DNA from: Congeria kusceri
Taxonomy: Eukaryota > Mollusca > Bivalvia > Myida > Dreissenidae
Length of the DNA stretch: 64,000 bases
NCBI GenBank assembly: GCA_027627225.1
Contig: CM051032.1
Location: 66,133,137 to 66,197,136 of the forward strand
Reading direction: 5' to 3'
The notes below the pieces were generated by a model. The model was not told the origin of the DNA, made no database searches, and saw only the letters and a list, made by a program, of their open reading frames with translations. Positions within the stretch are counted from its first letter, which is position 1. Every line of letters begins with the position of its first letter. Shown one piece after another: positions 1 through 10,339 of this stretch. The translations under genes and the position numbers were made by a program.

Positions 1-600
1 TACAAACATAATAAAGACAAGAAAATAACATAATCGAATTGCATAATAAATCAATGATATTAAAGCAAATGGTGTTAAATTACTTTTGAGAATTAGTCAA
101 ATAATACACAGATATAACTTTCACATTGTTAAAACAATCACACAAAGTGTATACTAAATCTAAAGAAACGTTGAAAAGCGATACTATTTTCCTGGAAGTT
201 GTTTTTTACATTTTGCATATATAATTGCAAAATAAAGTTGGTTTTGCTATATCAAACTTATATATGTGCACCTTTTTGCCACCCAGTAATAACAATTCCA
301 ACTATATTTCTTTATTACGTACATTCAATTCGCATTTTATATGAAATCGAAGGGTAATGTGTGTTTGAAGACCTCACAACAGTATTATATTTAATAAAAG
401 GAAATATTCACAATGTATACTTGTTTAAATTAAAACATTAAATTAAGCATGAATTTACCAATGAATGATTTTTTAAAATAAATTTCTTCAGTTCGGGACG
501 AAATCTCATAGGACGTGATACACAAACCCAAGGTCAATTTAAGTTTACCTTTTGTTTACCCAACTACAGTGAACCGTATTAAAGACAGTGCACGGACAAT
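1..600. other. AT-rich non-coding stretch
   Basis: I see no reading frame, splice-bounded exon, RNA gene or named repeat here. It is AT-rich sequence of the same character as the intergenic DNA elsewhere in the window. Confidence 0.6.
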
Positions 601-617
601 GTGGGTTATTTAGTATA

Positions 618-769
618 GGATATTGACCGAGTAGGAGGTCTTTCTGCGTATGAAAGACCTGTCCACGGGCAGCATGTGAAAACCGAGACCGCGGTGCGCT
701 CGATGTTTTTCATGCTGCCCGTGGACAGGTCTTTCCTACGCTGAAAGGCCGACTACGAGGTCAATATCC
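618..769. repeat. Long hairpin (foldback) 1
   Basis: Two arms of about 58 bp (618-675 and 711-769) are near-perfect reverse complements around a loop of about 35 bp. The outer ends read GGATATTGACC and GGTCAATATCC. The arms contain GTGGACAGGTCTTT or its complement, a motif that recurs in hairpin 2 at 1.65-1.78 kb. This looks like a foldback or MITE-type element; I see no coding content. Confidence 0.85.
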
Positions 770-1630
770 GAATTACATACCGGAAGGCGACACAAATGCC
801 GCATAGTTGAATCACATAAAGAAGGTGTCTATGAGATGGTTCTTTCTACCATGTTAGCAGGTACTTTTTCTCAGTTTATCTCCTTAATATTGGTATGAAA
901 TTTTTAACTTAACACGCACATAAATAAATGTTCCAAGACTGTTAAAACATAATTCAGATTGTAATGGCAGAATTTGTTTTCGGGTCATAGAATCGTATAT
1001 TTTTTGTATTATCATTGTTTATCTGTAAATAAAGAACGATTTGTCGTGCTGATGCTAAAGCCCTTGTGGTAAATTCCTTCGCACCGGACCTGTTAATCGT
1101 TGTTTATTAGCCGAAAGCAACTCGCAATCGAACATAATGTCTTATTTAATCGTTTATTGATAAAACCCCCCACAGTTGTCCATAAACATAAAGACATTTC
1201 TTTAAACAATTAACGCTGAAACTGATTTGTATTTATTTGGATTTCTTATATTCGATGTAGAATGTACATACAACATGTATATAAATAGTTGGTACATTTT
1301 TAAACAAAAAAATAGTAAAAAGGTATCACTAAATAAGAAGCTGAATTGCTTTAATGCGTGGTATAGTTTAGAGTATGTTTTTTTCTAAGATACAATAATA
1401 AAATGATATACATTGCATTATTTTTTTTATATAGAAAATAATATATTGTGTCGTACAATTACAAAAACAATCTGTTACAAGTCATTACATCCATAACGAA
1501 ATTGTTTTCTGCCTTGACATACTATTTATTTCGTATTTTGTACATGCAGTTGAAATAACATATAGATGCAGAAAGTCCAAAAAATGAACGTGTACATGCA
1601 CATGTATGCATTTTTAGAACTACATCATCA
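770..1630. other. AT-rich non-coding stretch
   Basis: No supported gene or repeat was found. The stretch separates the first two hairpins. Confidence 0.55.
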
Positions 1631-1667
1631 ATGTACACATGCTTCTCGTGGACAAGTCTTTCTGTGA

Positions 1668-1782
1668 ACAATACAATCCTCGAGCACGGGTCTATCGTTT
1701 TGCACGTGGACGGGTCTGATATCAATTTGGAAAGACCCGACCACGTGCAAAAAGATAGACCCGCGCACGAGGATTGTATTGT
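1668..1782. repeat. Long hairpin (foldback) 2
   Basis: The arms at 1668-1717 and 1733-1782 are complementary over about 50 bp with few mismatches; the outer ends are AACAATACAATCCTC and GAGGATTGTATTGTT. The loop is about 15 bp. Both arms contain versions of CGTGGACGGGTCT, shared with hairpin 1. Small open frames exist on both strands only because the arms are palindromic. Confidence 0.85.
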
Positions 1783-1840
1783 TCTCGCAGGTCGTTCCGA
1801 AAAATATAGACCCGAATGAAACGATGAAGTAGGTATGAAA

Positions 1841-1892
1841 GGCAAGAATATAGCCGTGTACTATGGGATTAAGTAAACGGCTATTCTTGCCT
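1841..1892. repeat. Short inverted repeat
   Basis: GGCAAGAATATAGCCGT at 1841-1857 pairs with ACGGCTATTCTTGCC at about 1878-1892, apart from a two-base bulge. It lies 60 bp after hairpin 2 and may be another foldback remnant. Confidence 0.6.
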
Positions 1893-1899
1893 GTGATTG

Positions 1900-2711
1900 G
1901 CTGGCTGACAGCAACCGTGGTCTAAGCTCGGACACAGTTAAATCTCTGCGTGGAGGTTGATATAACAATAAACCGATCCGGGTTTTGCCACGAATAGTTG
2001 AAACTCCTCCCCAGCTATTGTTAAAGGGTTAATTATCATTGATCGAAAATCACTAACATTACTACGTGCTCATTTGAATATGACAAACATTATGCACGTG
2101 CTTGTTTGTATGAAATAATTTAACCGCTAAACACGTGATATTCAACGGCGATGATTGGATAATATTGCAGATTAATTTGAATATGATTGACGTTTGTGGA
2201 AGCGTCTATTCTATCTGAAGTTAGATCTGAACTATCCAGGAAATGGCAATTATATCCATTAAACCAAATTAATTAGTGTTACGTTTTTATAAATAAAGTG
2301 AAAATGTTCTGAGCTCCTATGGAGGATTGAACTCGGGTTATTTGTAATCAATTATTGCAAAAACTAGGGATTGCAAATCGATGGGCAACCATTTATGTAA
2401 TAAAATTGAGATTGTAACGAACATTTTTAAATAAACTACATTGATTTCATTATGATCAGGCTTTATATCGTTCTGTACTTTATTGCACGTTTAAATTAAA
2501 AATGCTGAAAAACGAAGTCGTCTTCTGTACAAAATTAAATAAAAACATTAAATAAGTGTCTGTGATAAAAACGGAAATAAACTCTAGGACAAAATGAATG
2601 ATCTAGTTAATTATAACATTCTTTTATCATTAAAGAATAACGGTTATGCCTGATACTGTAAAAAAATAACTATAACTATATTTTAATCTATTCGGAAAAG
2701 CGTTAGTAATT
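1900..2711. other. AT-rich non-coding stretch
   Basis: I see nothing here that supports a gene, RNA or recognisable repeat. Confidence 0.55.
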
Positions 2712-3060
2712 TTGCCGTTTATGATGTTGAGCATCCAACGCAATTTAAATGACACTCTTCATTCCTCTATACAAATATTTTTCGAAATAACTGAGTGTTT
2801 TTTTCAGCAATTGTGTGTGTAAGAGTTCACTTTTGAGTTGAGAACTTGCATCATTGCGCACAAAGATTGCCATTTATTTGCCGTTTATGTCTAGAATCTA
2901 ACGCAATTTAAATGACACTCTTCATTCCTCCAAACAAATAATTTTCGAACTCCATACAAGGAATTTTCGAAATAAAATGTGTGTTTTTTCAGCAATTTTG
3001 TTTGCATGAGTTCAATTTTTGAGTTGAAAACTTGCGTCATTTCACACAAAGATCGCTGTT
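2712..3060. repeat. Two-copy tandem duplication, period about 166 bp
   Basis: The segment at 2712-2877 is repeated at 2878-3058. Both copies run from TTTGCCGTTTATG through ACGCAATTTAAATGACACTC and a TTTTTCAGCAATT block to ACTTGCRTCATT. The second copy has a small insertion (about 2948-2970) and scattered substitutions. It is a local, non-coding duplication. Confidence 0.8.
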
Positions 3061-3299
3061 ATTAACTCACTTGACATAAAATAATAAACTTATGTAAAAC
3101 AATTTAATTATTGGCATTCTAGATTTGATGGAAATTCTAATTTACTAGAAATATTAATGTTATTATATCCTAACCGCATTATATTGCAAAACTCGTTGTT
3201 TTTGCAAAAAAAATGTTTGTATTACATGCCTTGCGTTAGGCCTTTTTAGCTGTTACATTTATTTGATTTTAAAGTAGACATGCGATATCTTATCAAAGT

Positions 3300-3640
3300 A
3301 ATTATTTATACATGCAGTCATACTGTTTTTTTGTTCTTAATCGCACCAGAGTTGTGAGGAGACAGTCTCATCTACAAAATATGTTTGATCATAATTTGAC
3401 TTCCAGTATAATTATTATGTTCATCCGGCTATATGTTGTATACGCAAGTTATATGCACTATCACGGTTATGAAATATTACGTAACATTTTTCCATATGTA
3501 TCTCTCCCGGTCATATTTGACCGAATATATCGAGCATGTTGTAGACATACTCTGCAATCCGGAGTTATCTCCGAGAAACTGCATCGATAATCATGGTGAC
3601 TTAAAACAGTTGACAAGCTTGTCGTCATAATTATTATTCT
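3300..3640. repeat. Left edge of duplicated unit 1
   Basis: The segment around 3490-3620 (ACATACTCTGCAATC, then CGATAAT) matches unit 2 near 18.86-18.95 kb and unit 4 near 46.14-46.24 kb, which share the order GTGATCGGAATATGA, GGCATACT or AGACATACT, CAATCT, GCGTCG. It marks where recognisable unit homology starts on the left of the array. Open frames here are not supported as genes. Confidence 0.5.
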
Positions 3641-3819
3641 CATTTATGCTTTAATCTAAATAAGAGCACTTATAAGCACGTTGCTTTTGTGAGACATTGT
3701 TGCCATCATACATTAGCACGCATGAATTGATGCCAGCCGTAAAAACAATGTCTTATTTTCGTGATGTAAAGTGTGATTCCATGTTAGAATGTCTTGACAT
3801 TTATAGTTCACAAGTTATT

Positions 3820-4945
3820 AATCCCCCGCCGCGAAGCGGGAGGGGGATTATAGGAATGCCCTTCGTCCGTCCGTCTGTCCGTCCGTCTGTCCGTCCGTCT
3901 GTCCGTCCGTCTGTCCGTCCGTCTGTCCGTCCGTCTGTCCGTCCGTCTGTCCGTCCGTCTGTCCGTCCGTCTGTCCGTCCGTCTGTCTGTCTGTCCGTCC
4001 GTCTGTCCATAACATTTTCGTGTCCGCTCCATATCTCCTATGCCTTTTGGAGGATTTTCATGAAACTTGGCTCAAATGTTTAGGTCATTGAGACGATGTG
4101 CAGAAGGCATGAGTGAGTCACGCCGGCTCAAGGTCAAGGTTACACTTGAAGGTCAAATATTCGAGTCTCCATTTCGTGTCCGCACCATATCTCCTATGCC
4201 TTTTGAAGAATTTTCATGAAACTTGGCTCAAATGGTTAGGTTATTGAGACGATATGCAGAAGGCATGGGCCTTTCACGCCAGCTCAAGGTGAAGGTCACA
4301 CTTGAACGTTAAATTTTTGAGCCTCCATTTTTGTGTCCGTTTTTCGTATCCGCTCCATATCCCCTATACCCTTTGATGGATTTTCATGAAAATTGGCTCA
4401 AATGTTTTGCTAATTGAGACCATGTGCACAAGGCATAAGCCAGTCACGCCAACTCAAGGTCAAGGTCACACTTGAAGGTTGAATGTTTGAGCCTGTATTA
4501 TCATGTCCATTCTATATCTCCTGTGCCCTTTAAAGGATTTTCATGAAACTTGCCTCAAATGTTTATCACATTTAGGCAATGTGCAGAAGGCATGAGGCAA
4601 TCAAGCCACCTCAAGGTCAAGGTCACACTTGAAGGTCAAATATCTGAGCCTTCATTTTTGTAAATGCTCCTTATCTTCTATGCCCTTTGAAGAATTTTTA
4701 TAAAACTTGGCTCAAATGTTTATCACATTGAGGCGATGTGTAGAAGGCATGGAGTAGTCTTGCCACCTCAAGGTCAAGGCCACACTTAAAGGTCAAATGT
4801 TTGAGCCTCTATTTGCGTGTCAGATCCATATCCAAATTTCTGAAACTGTACTAAATATCTGGTCCAACTGTGCCAGATTAAGGTCAGTGCGATACTTCAA
4901 AGTCGCATTTAAAATCGAATGAAGGATCACGGCGGGGTATATAGC
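3820..4945 (+). repeat. Bivalve-type composite repeat: hairpin head, CCGTCCGTCTGT array, 150-bp units
   Basis: The head at 3820-3850 is a palindrome (AATCCCCC...GGGGGATT). Positions 3864-4008 are about twelve copies of the 12-mer GTCCGTCCGTCT. From 4010 to about 4935 come five to six diverged units of 150-160 bp. Each has GTGTCCGCTCCATATCTCC, TTTTCATGAAACTTGGCTC, a GCAGAAGGCATG box and TCAAGGTCAAGGTCACACTTGAAGGTCA. Long open frames (SVRPSVRP, TDGRTDGR) across the 12-mer are artefacts of the period. The end echoes the head with GGCGGGGTAT. Confidence 0.9.
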
Positions 4946-4967
4946 TGTCCTTTAGACTGCCTTGTTA

Positions 4968-5108
4968 AAGAACTGAAACGCTCTTTTCGGCGCTTCATCG
5001 ATGTATGAAGGTCAGTTTTTGGGTACCTAATTTGCAAATTAGATGCACAATAAACTGACATTCATACTAGTACATCGATGAAGCGCCGAAAAGAGCGTTT
5101 CAGTTCTT
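4968..5108. repeat. Long hairpin (foldback) 3
   Basis: The left arm (4968-5016) and right arm (5053-5108) are near-perfect reverse complements, beginning AAGAACTGAAACGCTCTTTT and ending with its complement. The right arm carries a short extra piece near 5066-5072. The loop is about 36 bp and holds a smaller palindrome (CTAATTTGCAAATTAG). It directly abuts the end of the composite repeat. Confidence 0.85.
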
Positions 5109-5631
5109 ATAATTACAATTCTAATTACAATTGTGTGTATGCTTTAAAATTTAACCGTAACAAGAAAAATAATTTGGGATTTATTGTGTGCAATTCGCGC
5201 AGCAATACATTGAGGTATCATCCGTCAGTAGCGTTGTGTAGATCTACATTCATTATATAGAAAGTATGAATATAAATTGAAGCAATCGGCTTCATTGAAA
5301 AACTAAAACCTGTCACATGATGGGTTTTAGCCAACCAGAACACTGTAAAATGATGAAACCAAAGGAAATTGTACTTATATAATACTGACTTTAGATAATT
5401 TGAAAACATTCACCCTACCCTTTTATCTCCACTGTTGTTTTTTTTATTAAGAACATATGTTTTCGAATGCTCATTGTCAGGTATGCACCATCTGCTAAAG
5501 GTACTGCAGCAATCTTAGAACATAATTATGTACACTAAACGCTGTAGATAACGATAACAGTCACTTTCGTTGATGTTTATGGTAATAACATCCTTGCATT
5601 GAGCAGTACCTATTGTATATCTCGTGTAGGT

Positions 5632-5996
5632 ACCTATTCTCGAACCTCACCTATTTTCGAACCTTTCGTTCGTGCGCTATTTACATGTAAGACGTCATAC
5701 GATTATGTGTACCGGTGCTACGGTAAACAATCTGTACAATCGTCGCAAAATTATCGGAAATTTGCATCAAAAACTTGTATTTACTATCATAATTTAGTTT
5801 CGTTAAACAATTTTATTAAAAACTCTATTACTTGTTATGCATTTCAAATACATGTACATATTTCTTAAATTAAAAGTATTTTTCTGAAAGAAAAGCTTCC
5901 ATTTGAGTTCTCCTATAGGCTGCATCGGAAAAACAAGTGATGATCATGTGATACACCATGTGTTCGTTATTGATAGCTGTGGGTTCGAGAATAGGT
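5632..5996. mobile_element. Inverted-end element inserted in unit 1
   Basis: ACCTATTCTCGAACC at 5632 is matched in inverse by GGTTCGAGAATAGGT ending at 5996. The flanks resemble unit 2 near 21.42 kb, units 3 and 4 near 34.71 and 47.73 kb, none of which carries this DNA. The true insertion could extend to about 6210. I see no transposase and no clear target duplication. Confidence 0.55.
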
Positions 5997-6465
5997 CAGT
6001 TATTTTTAGGCGGCCATGACAGTTGAAATAGCAGGGTGGCGACATAATACGGTGTAAAGTTTCTAAAACATACAGAATCTGTGTCACTATTAATGCATAA
6101 AAATGTGCACCAGAGATTGAACTAGTGATCTATAATGTTGTTTTCAAGAATGCTTTTGCAACAAAGTCTACAGGCCAGGGTACATCCTTAGAGGTTCGAG
6201 ATCTGGTACTTCCATGATATAAAATGTTAAATAAAAATTAAAAACAGAAATCTAAAACAACGGACTGAAATTTCAACTGACGTAAAGCAACGGACTGAAA
6301 TTACAATTGACGTAAAGCCTCCTTATCGGAAATGTTTCTTTACAAGTCATCGATGAAAACGTGCTGCATTCTGCATATATAAAGTAGACAATTCACAATT
6401 ACATACGAATCTGGAAGGCAGATAATTCTCAGATACAAGGTCTTGTTATGGCTGAAATACCATTA

Positions 6466-6746
6466 TGCACCTATCAATATTTTCTCAAGGGAGCGGTAGG
6501 AATACACGGGACTTTTGATTGAAAGCGACAGGCGGGAATTTGACACGCCGAATTATTCCGGGTCCCGGGGAAATATACATTGGTCGGGTTTTAGATCCCG
6601 GTAATTTTTGCCCCCGGGCCATTTGATACCCCATATAGCATATCACAATGAGGGATTTAGACATAAATACTTGGCTCTAGGGTGGGAAATTAGACCACTG
6701 TGTCCGCCCGCCTCTCTCCCCCTGTGAGAAAATATTGATAGGTGCA
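6466..6746. mobile_element. 281-bp MITE, PIF/Harbinger-like, TTA target duplication
   Basis: The ends are inverted repeats of about 25 bp: TGCACCTATCAATATTTTCTC at 6466 and its complement ending at 6746. TTA stands on both sides (6463-6465 and 6747-6749), the three-base duplication typical of PIF/Harbinger elements. Sister units have no element at the same place: unit 2 near 21.64, unit 3 near 34.91 and unit 4 near 47.95 kb. It has no coding capacity and a more GC-rich interior than its surroundings. Confidence 0.85.
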
Positions 6747-7546
6747 TTAACCATGACATAAAGGTACTCGTTATGCCAGCTCCGCATTTCGTCACGTTCC
6801 GAAGCGCCAAGATTCCAAGGTTATTGCACGCACTCTAGAACAATCCCTGCTTTTGCGTGTTTACATTGCTAAAACAATTGGCAATTTAACTGTTGCTAAT
6901 TTTGAATGTGATTGCATTTCAAAAAGAATAGAAGCTTTTTAGTACCCAGTATGTTATATAAATCACTTAACTAAAATAGTATGTATGTTATATAAAGCAC
7001 TTAACTAAAATAGAATGTATGTTACATTCGATGGCATAGTTTTACTTGATAATTTAGTATCGACCAGTGGTTTGATTATAATCCACATGCAGCAAACTTT
7101 ATGTTTATGTTATGCATGATTTGCGATTAAGTACGTTTTGTTAATTTCTTTGTTTTTATTTTTCATTTGGAAAAGGGATATAGACGATAGCGATCTTGAT
7201 GGTATATGGTCATGCAAATGTGAATATATTTTCCCGTAGCTAACCATATTTCATTATTGTAAACAGACATACAGGTTTGTTTATGATGGAACGATTGTAC
7301 ATAGTTTGAAATATTGAACACACTTTAATAAATACTCGAACAAAGGTTGAAATAAAAAAGATGGAACATAAACATTGATCGGACGTCATAGGCAATTAAA
7401 TAATAAGGAATGTTGAAAACATGTTGGTGATTATAGATCAAAATCGTAGTAAATAATGCACATATTTGGATTAATCTTTAGAATATAATTCAGTAACGTG
7501 CAACATAAAGTACATGTAACATTACACAACAAAGCACGTTTTTTTG

Positions 7547-8347
7547 GACTGATAGCGTAAGCCAACGGTCTTCTGAGAGAGTAATTTTCAAAACAGGTAT
7601 CGCGGAAAACTACTTCTTTTCTTTGCAGGCTATTAGTCAGTAAATCGAAACCAGTAATGGTCCTTCTTCAAAACAGCAATATTTCACGCCTGTTTCCTTA
7701 TATTTCAATTATTTAAGATAATATATGTAATATGTTTTATAATGTGTATATCAGGTGATTTACTACAATTATATTTGTTTAAAAAAGTCATTTTTATTAA
7801 AAATGAAATTTAAACCAATGACACCCCTACTTTCGATATTTACTTGTATGTAACCGAAATATTCACCTGAGTGTTCTGGAATAAGACCACCAAATTAATG
7901 CTCTACATCGGCTATTTTTGACTCGTTGAAGTATTGTTCTTGTTACCGATTCTCATTCTGAATATTTTGACAACAAATTACTGTAATTTATTAATTTTAA
8001 ACTGTAGTATGGAAAATCGAGAGTTTGCATCGTATTATCTTCTTTTGACTTAGTAGGCTACGCAGCACTTACAATCAGTGCTCCTAACTACTATGCTTCA
8101 TCCGTTATTCTGACCCGTGGCAGATTGACTTGTTAACTGGCACGTATATAATTCCGTTTCCATAATTCAGCACAAAAAGCATATTTGTTCGTTACTTTCA
8201 AATTAGTTTTTATTACGATGTCGTAAACTATTGAATAAGCAGCATCAAGTTTAAGGTGGAAAATTGAACTTCATTCAAACAAATGTTTCCTTTTAGCTGC
8301 AATGCACTCATAACACATGCGTTTAGTTTATTTTGTCGCCAACAGTC
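7547..8347. mobile_element. Dispersed 0.8-kb element, unit 1 copy
   Basis: This segment matches 31972-32823 along its length (AAAACAGGTATMGCGGAAAAC, TCTTTGCAGGCTA, CCGAAATATTCA, GCTACATCGG), but the two copies sit at different places in the duplicated unit, so it has moved. Ends resemble an inverted pair, GACTGTTGGCG and CGCCAACAGTC, with the left end degenerate in this copy. Homology continues a few bases to the right (GCTGTCAGCGTTTT), so borders are approximate. Confidence 0.6.
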
Positions 8348-8929
8348 GAAGCTGTCAGCGTTTTGATTTTATCTATACCCGTCGCGTGCAAGTACTACGT
8401 TTTCTACTCCGTAACAAGATACGATCGCCATTGTTTACTTTTGCAGATCGCATTTTCTGGTTAGTCATTGGAATCTAATTTAAACATTGCATTTAAAAAT
8501 ACACAAACATGTTTTCCAAAAACAATTAAATTAAATTGAAGTTATGCATGTAGTTTGTTTAAGATTTTTCGAGAACGACTAGGAAGGTCATGGTAATTCA
8601 TTGTGTATTAAACTATTTATAGATCATTAAGCAGTTGTGTCATTGTTTGAATTTTGAAGTTTATTTTTATTGTTAACAGTATCAATAGATTATATTTTGT
8701 AGTAGAAAAATAAGCATATACAAACTTGTGAACAACTATAGTTTCGTTTATTTTATTTCCAGAATCTTTGGACTACTTTTTTAACACAATTCCTAAACTT
8801 GCATACTGGAACGAATACTACTAGTTCATGAATTGCACAATTTTTTGTATGCATTTATATATTTTGGAAGAAGATATGACGGGATATATAGAATACAAGG
8901 ATTAGTGTTAAATTTAAAGAAGTTTATCA

Positions 8930-9300
8930 TGCTCGGCTCGAAAATCCAAAACGCTCGCCAAGGCTCGCGTAGCACCTACCTAGTATCGTATTTCTATACT
9001 GCATGTTCATACATGATATACTCGTAACTGATACAATTTTATTCGATGCAGTATATATACGTGTACGTGCATAAACCTGTCACTAATCATGCCACTGACT
9101 GGTACAAAACCGTTGCCAGCGTAATACGTATAACATATTTTCAATAACAGAATAGTGGGTTATTTATACTAAAGTATAATAATTATGTTTTTAACACAAA
9201 GTGTACCCACAATTTTCTTTAAACAACCTTCGTAGAAAATATTGTCACAACATACTGCTACAAAATTAAACTGCATAGGGTTAATAAATATTGTTAGCAC
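8930..9300 (+). repeat. Unit 1 segment homologous to units 3 and 4
   Basis: The block with TTGCCAGCGTAATRCGTATAAC and GTGGGTTATTTATACT is shared with 35.77-36.84 kb and 48.79-49.11 kb. It anchors unit 1 to the same ancestral locus. No coding signal. Confidence 0.6.
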
Positions 9301-9427
9301 TCTCTGTGCTTTTTGTAGATCTCTCTTTAAGTCTTTGATCTATAACTATTCGTTGTTGGGGTTGGTTAAACGAAGGACGAGGCGAGCTTTCAGGGTTTTT
9401 AGATATTATTTATTTGTCATAAAAACA

Positions 9428-9499
9428 GTAACTTTGAACTCGTATGAATACGCGCCACAGACACAGCCGTACAATGATCCGTATAATAAACTGAACTAG
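9428..9499 (+). CDS. Candidate terminal exon, tyrosine-rich receptor tail (unit 1)
   Basis: A T-rich tract ending in ACAG at 9424-9427 precedes an open frame in phase 1 that encodes TLNSYEYAPQTQPYNDPY then NKLN and a stop at 9497-9499. The frame is also open upstream to about 9242, so the exon could be longer. Four tyrosines in about 22 residues, including YNKL (the YxxPhi endocytic pattern) and YAPQ (a YxxQ pattern), suggest a cytoplasmic signalling tail. It lies in unit 1, whose other recognisable exons are at 15.0-15.3 kb. Function and splicing are inferred, and chance is possible for so short a piece. Confidence 0.4.
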   Translation, partial: VTLNSYEYAPQTQPYNDPYNKLN

Positions 9500-9807
9500 A
9501 TAAAATTGTTTACTTGCATTACAACATACTATAAATAGATGGTAACGTGACTGCGTTATTACCACTATACTACGACACTTTACTCACCTCCATTTGGAGG
9601 CATTATGAGTCCGACGTAAAGAAGTCCGCGGAGGAATGGCGATTTTGTATAAATCCATATTATAATCATACTATATCATTATAAAGTAATTGTAAATACT
9701 TCATCTGATTAATATTGGTATTAACCTTGAGAATCCAATGAGAATCCAATTAATATTATGACTGACTTTGTAGTATGTTCTTTCACTTTCGGTTTTAATC
9801 GAGCAGC

Positions 9808-9936
9808 ATGGACGAATTGATAGAACGTGTGTCAAAGGAAATTGGGTTTGTAGATCCACTTAAAGAGTGTCAGACGGAATGTCTGAGGTATGTTTTGGAC
9901 AAACGTGATATAATGGCTATTTTGCCCACTGGGTAT
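9808..9936 (+). pseudogene. RecQ-like helicase, N-terminal exon (part of a broken gene)
   Basis: The ATG at 9808 opens a frame starting MDELIERVSKEIGF, then PLKECQTECLRYVLDKRDIM and AILPTGY. This is the Q-motif region and the start of Walker A of RecQ-family DNA helicases, where GKS should follow. The frame meets a GT donor (TAT|GTAGAG) at 9937, as expected if GKS is on the next exon. That exon, with the remainder of motif I, is not found between here and the next fragment at 10.03 kb. RecQ helicases unwind DNA 3'-5' in repair; this copy cannot, being incomplete. It sits inside unit 1 as foreign sequence. Confidence 0.75.
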
Positions 9937-10030
9937 GTAGAGTTTAATCTTTCAAGTGGCCCCATTTGCATTGAAAGCAAAATACAACAGAAAATCATCT
10001 GTGTGTCTAATATTGACTCCGTTAAATAGT

Positions 10031-10333
10031 ATAATGATGGATCAAATAAACTCTATGAGGAAACAGAAATAAGCGCGTGCTGTTGGACTATAGCTGTCGA
10101 AGTGGTCAGACCCCAGCCGAAGTTGAAGACAGTTTTGACGAGGAAGACGCGGATGCTCAAAGTATTGTTGATGTGCCTCTGGATGACATTATCAAAGGAA
10201 AATAAACATTGGTATATGCCCATCCAGAAGCACTTCTGAGCACTTCAAGTGGAACCTCTCTATTAAGTGCATTAGAAAGAGATGAAATTATTTCATGCAT
10301 TGCAATAGATGAAGCACACATGATCCTTGAATG
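10031..10333 (+). pseudogene. RecQ-like helicase, motifs Ia and II (DEAH) fragment
   Basis: The fragment begins with MMDQINSMRKQ and RAVGL, matching motif Ia (MKDQV..LR...RAV). It has in-frame stops (TAA after RKQK, TAG after VGL), then a frame change to GQTPAEVEDSFDEED. A further TAA at 10203-10205 precedes TLVYAHPEALLSTSS and CIAIDEAHMILEW, the DEAH box. It ends at a strong donor, AATG|GTAAGT, in phase 2. Later motifs (III-VI) are absent downstream. Three stops plus a frameshift make it a pseudogene; similarity to DEAH of RecQ is clear, subfamily is not. Confidence 0.8.
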
Positions 10334-10339
10334 GTAAGT

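Noticed and set aside
3801..4083. Open frames encoding SVRPSVRP or TDGRTDGR repeats
   Set aside because: They are translations of a 12-bp tandem repeat, open on both strands because the period is a multiple of three.
6760..6822. Possible exon VLVMPAPHFVTFRSAKIPR with donor AAG|GTAATT, repeated at 21.66, 34.93 and 47.97 kb
   Set aside because: No acceptor was found, a TGA lies just upstream in frame, unit 4 is frameshifted, and changes between copies are not biased to silent positions. It was left as conserved unit DNA.
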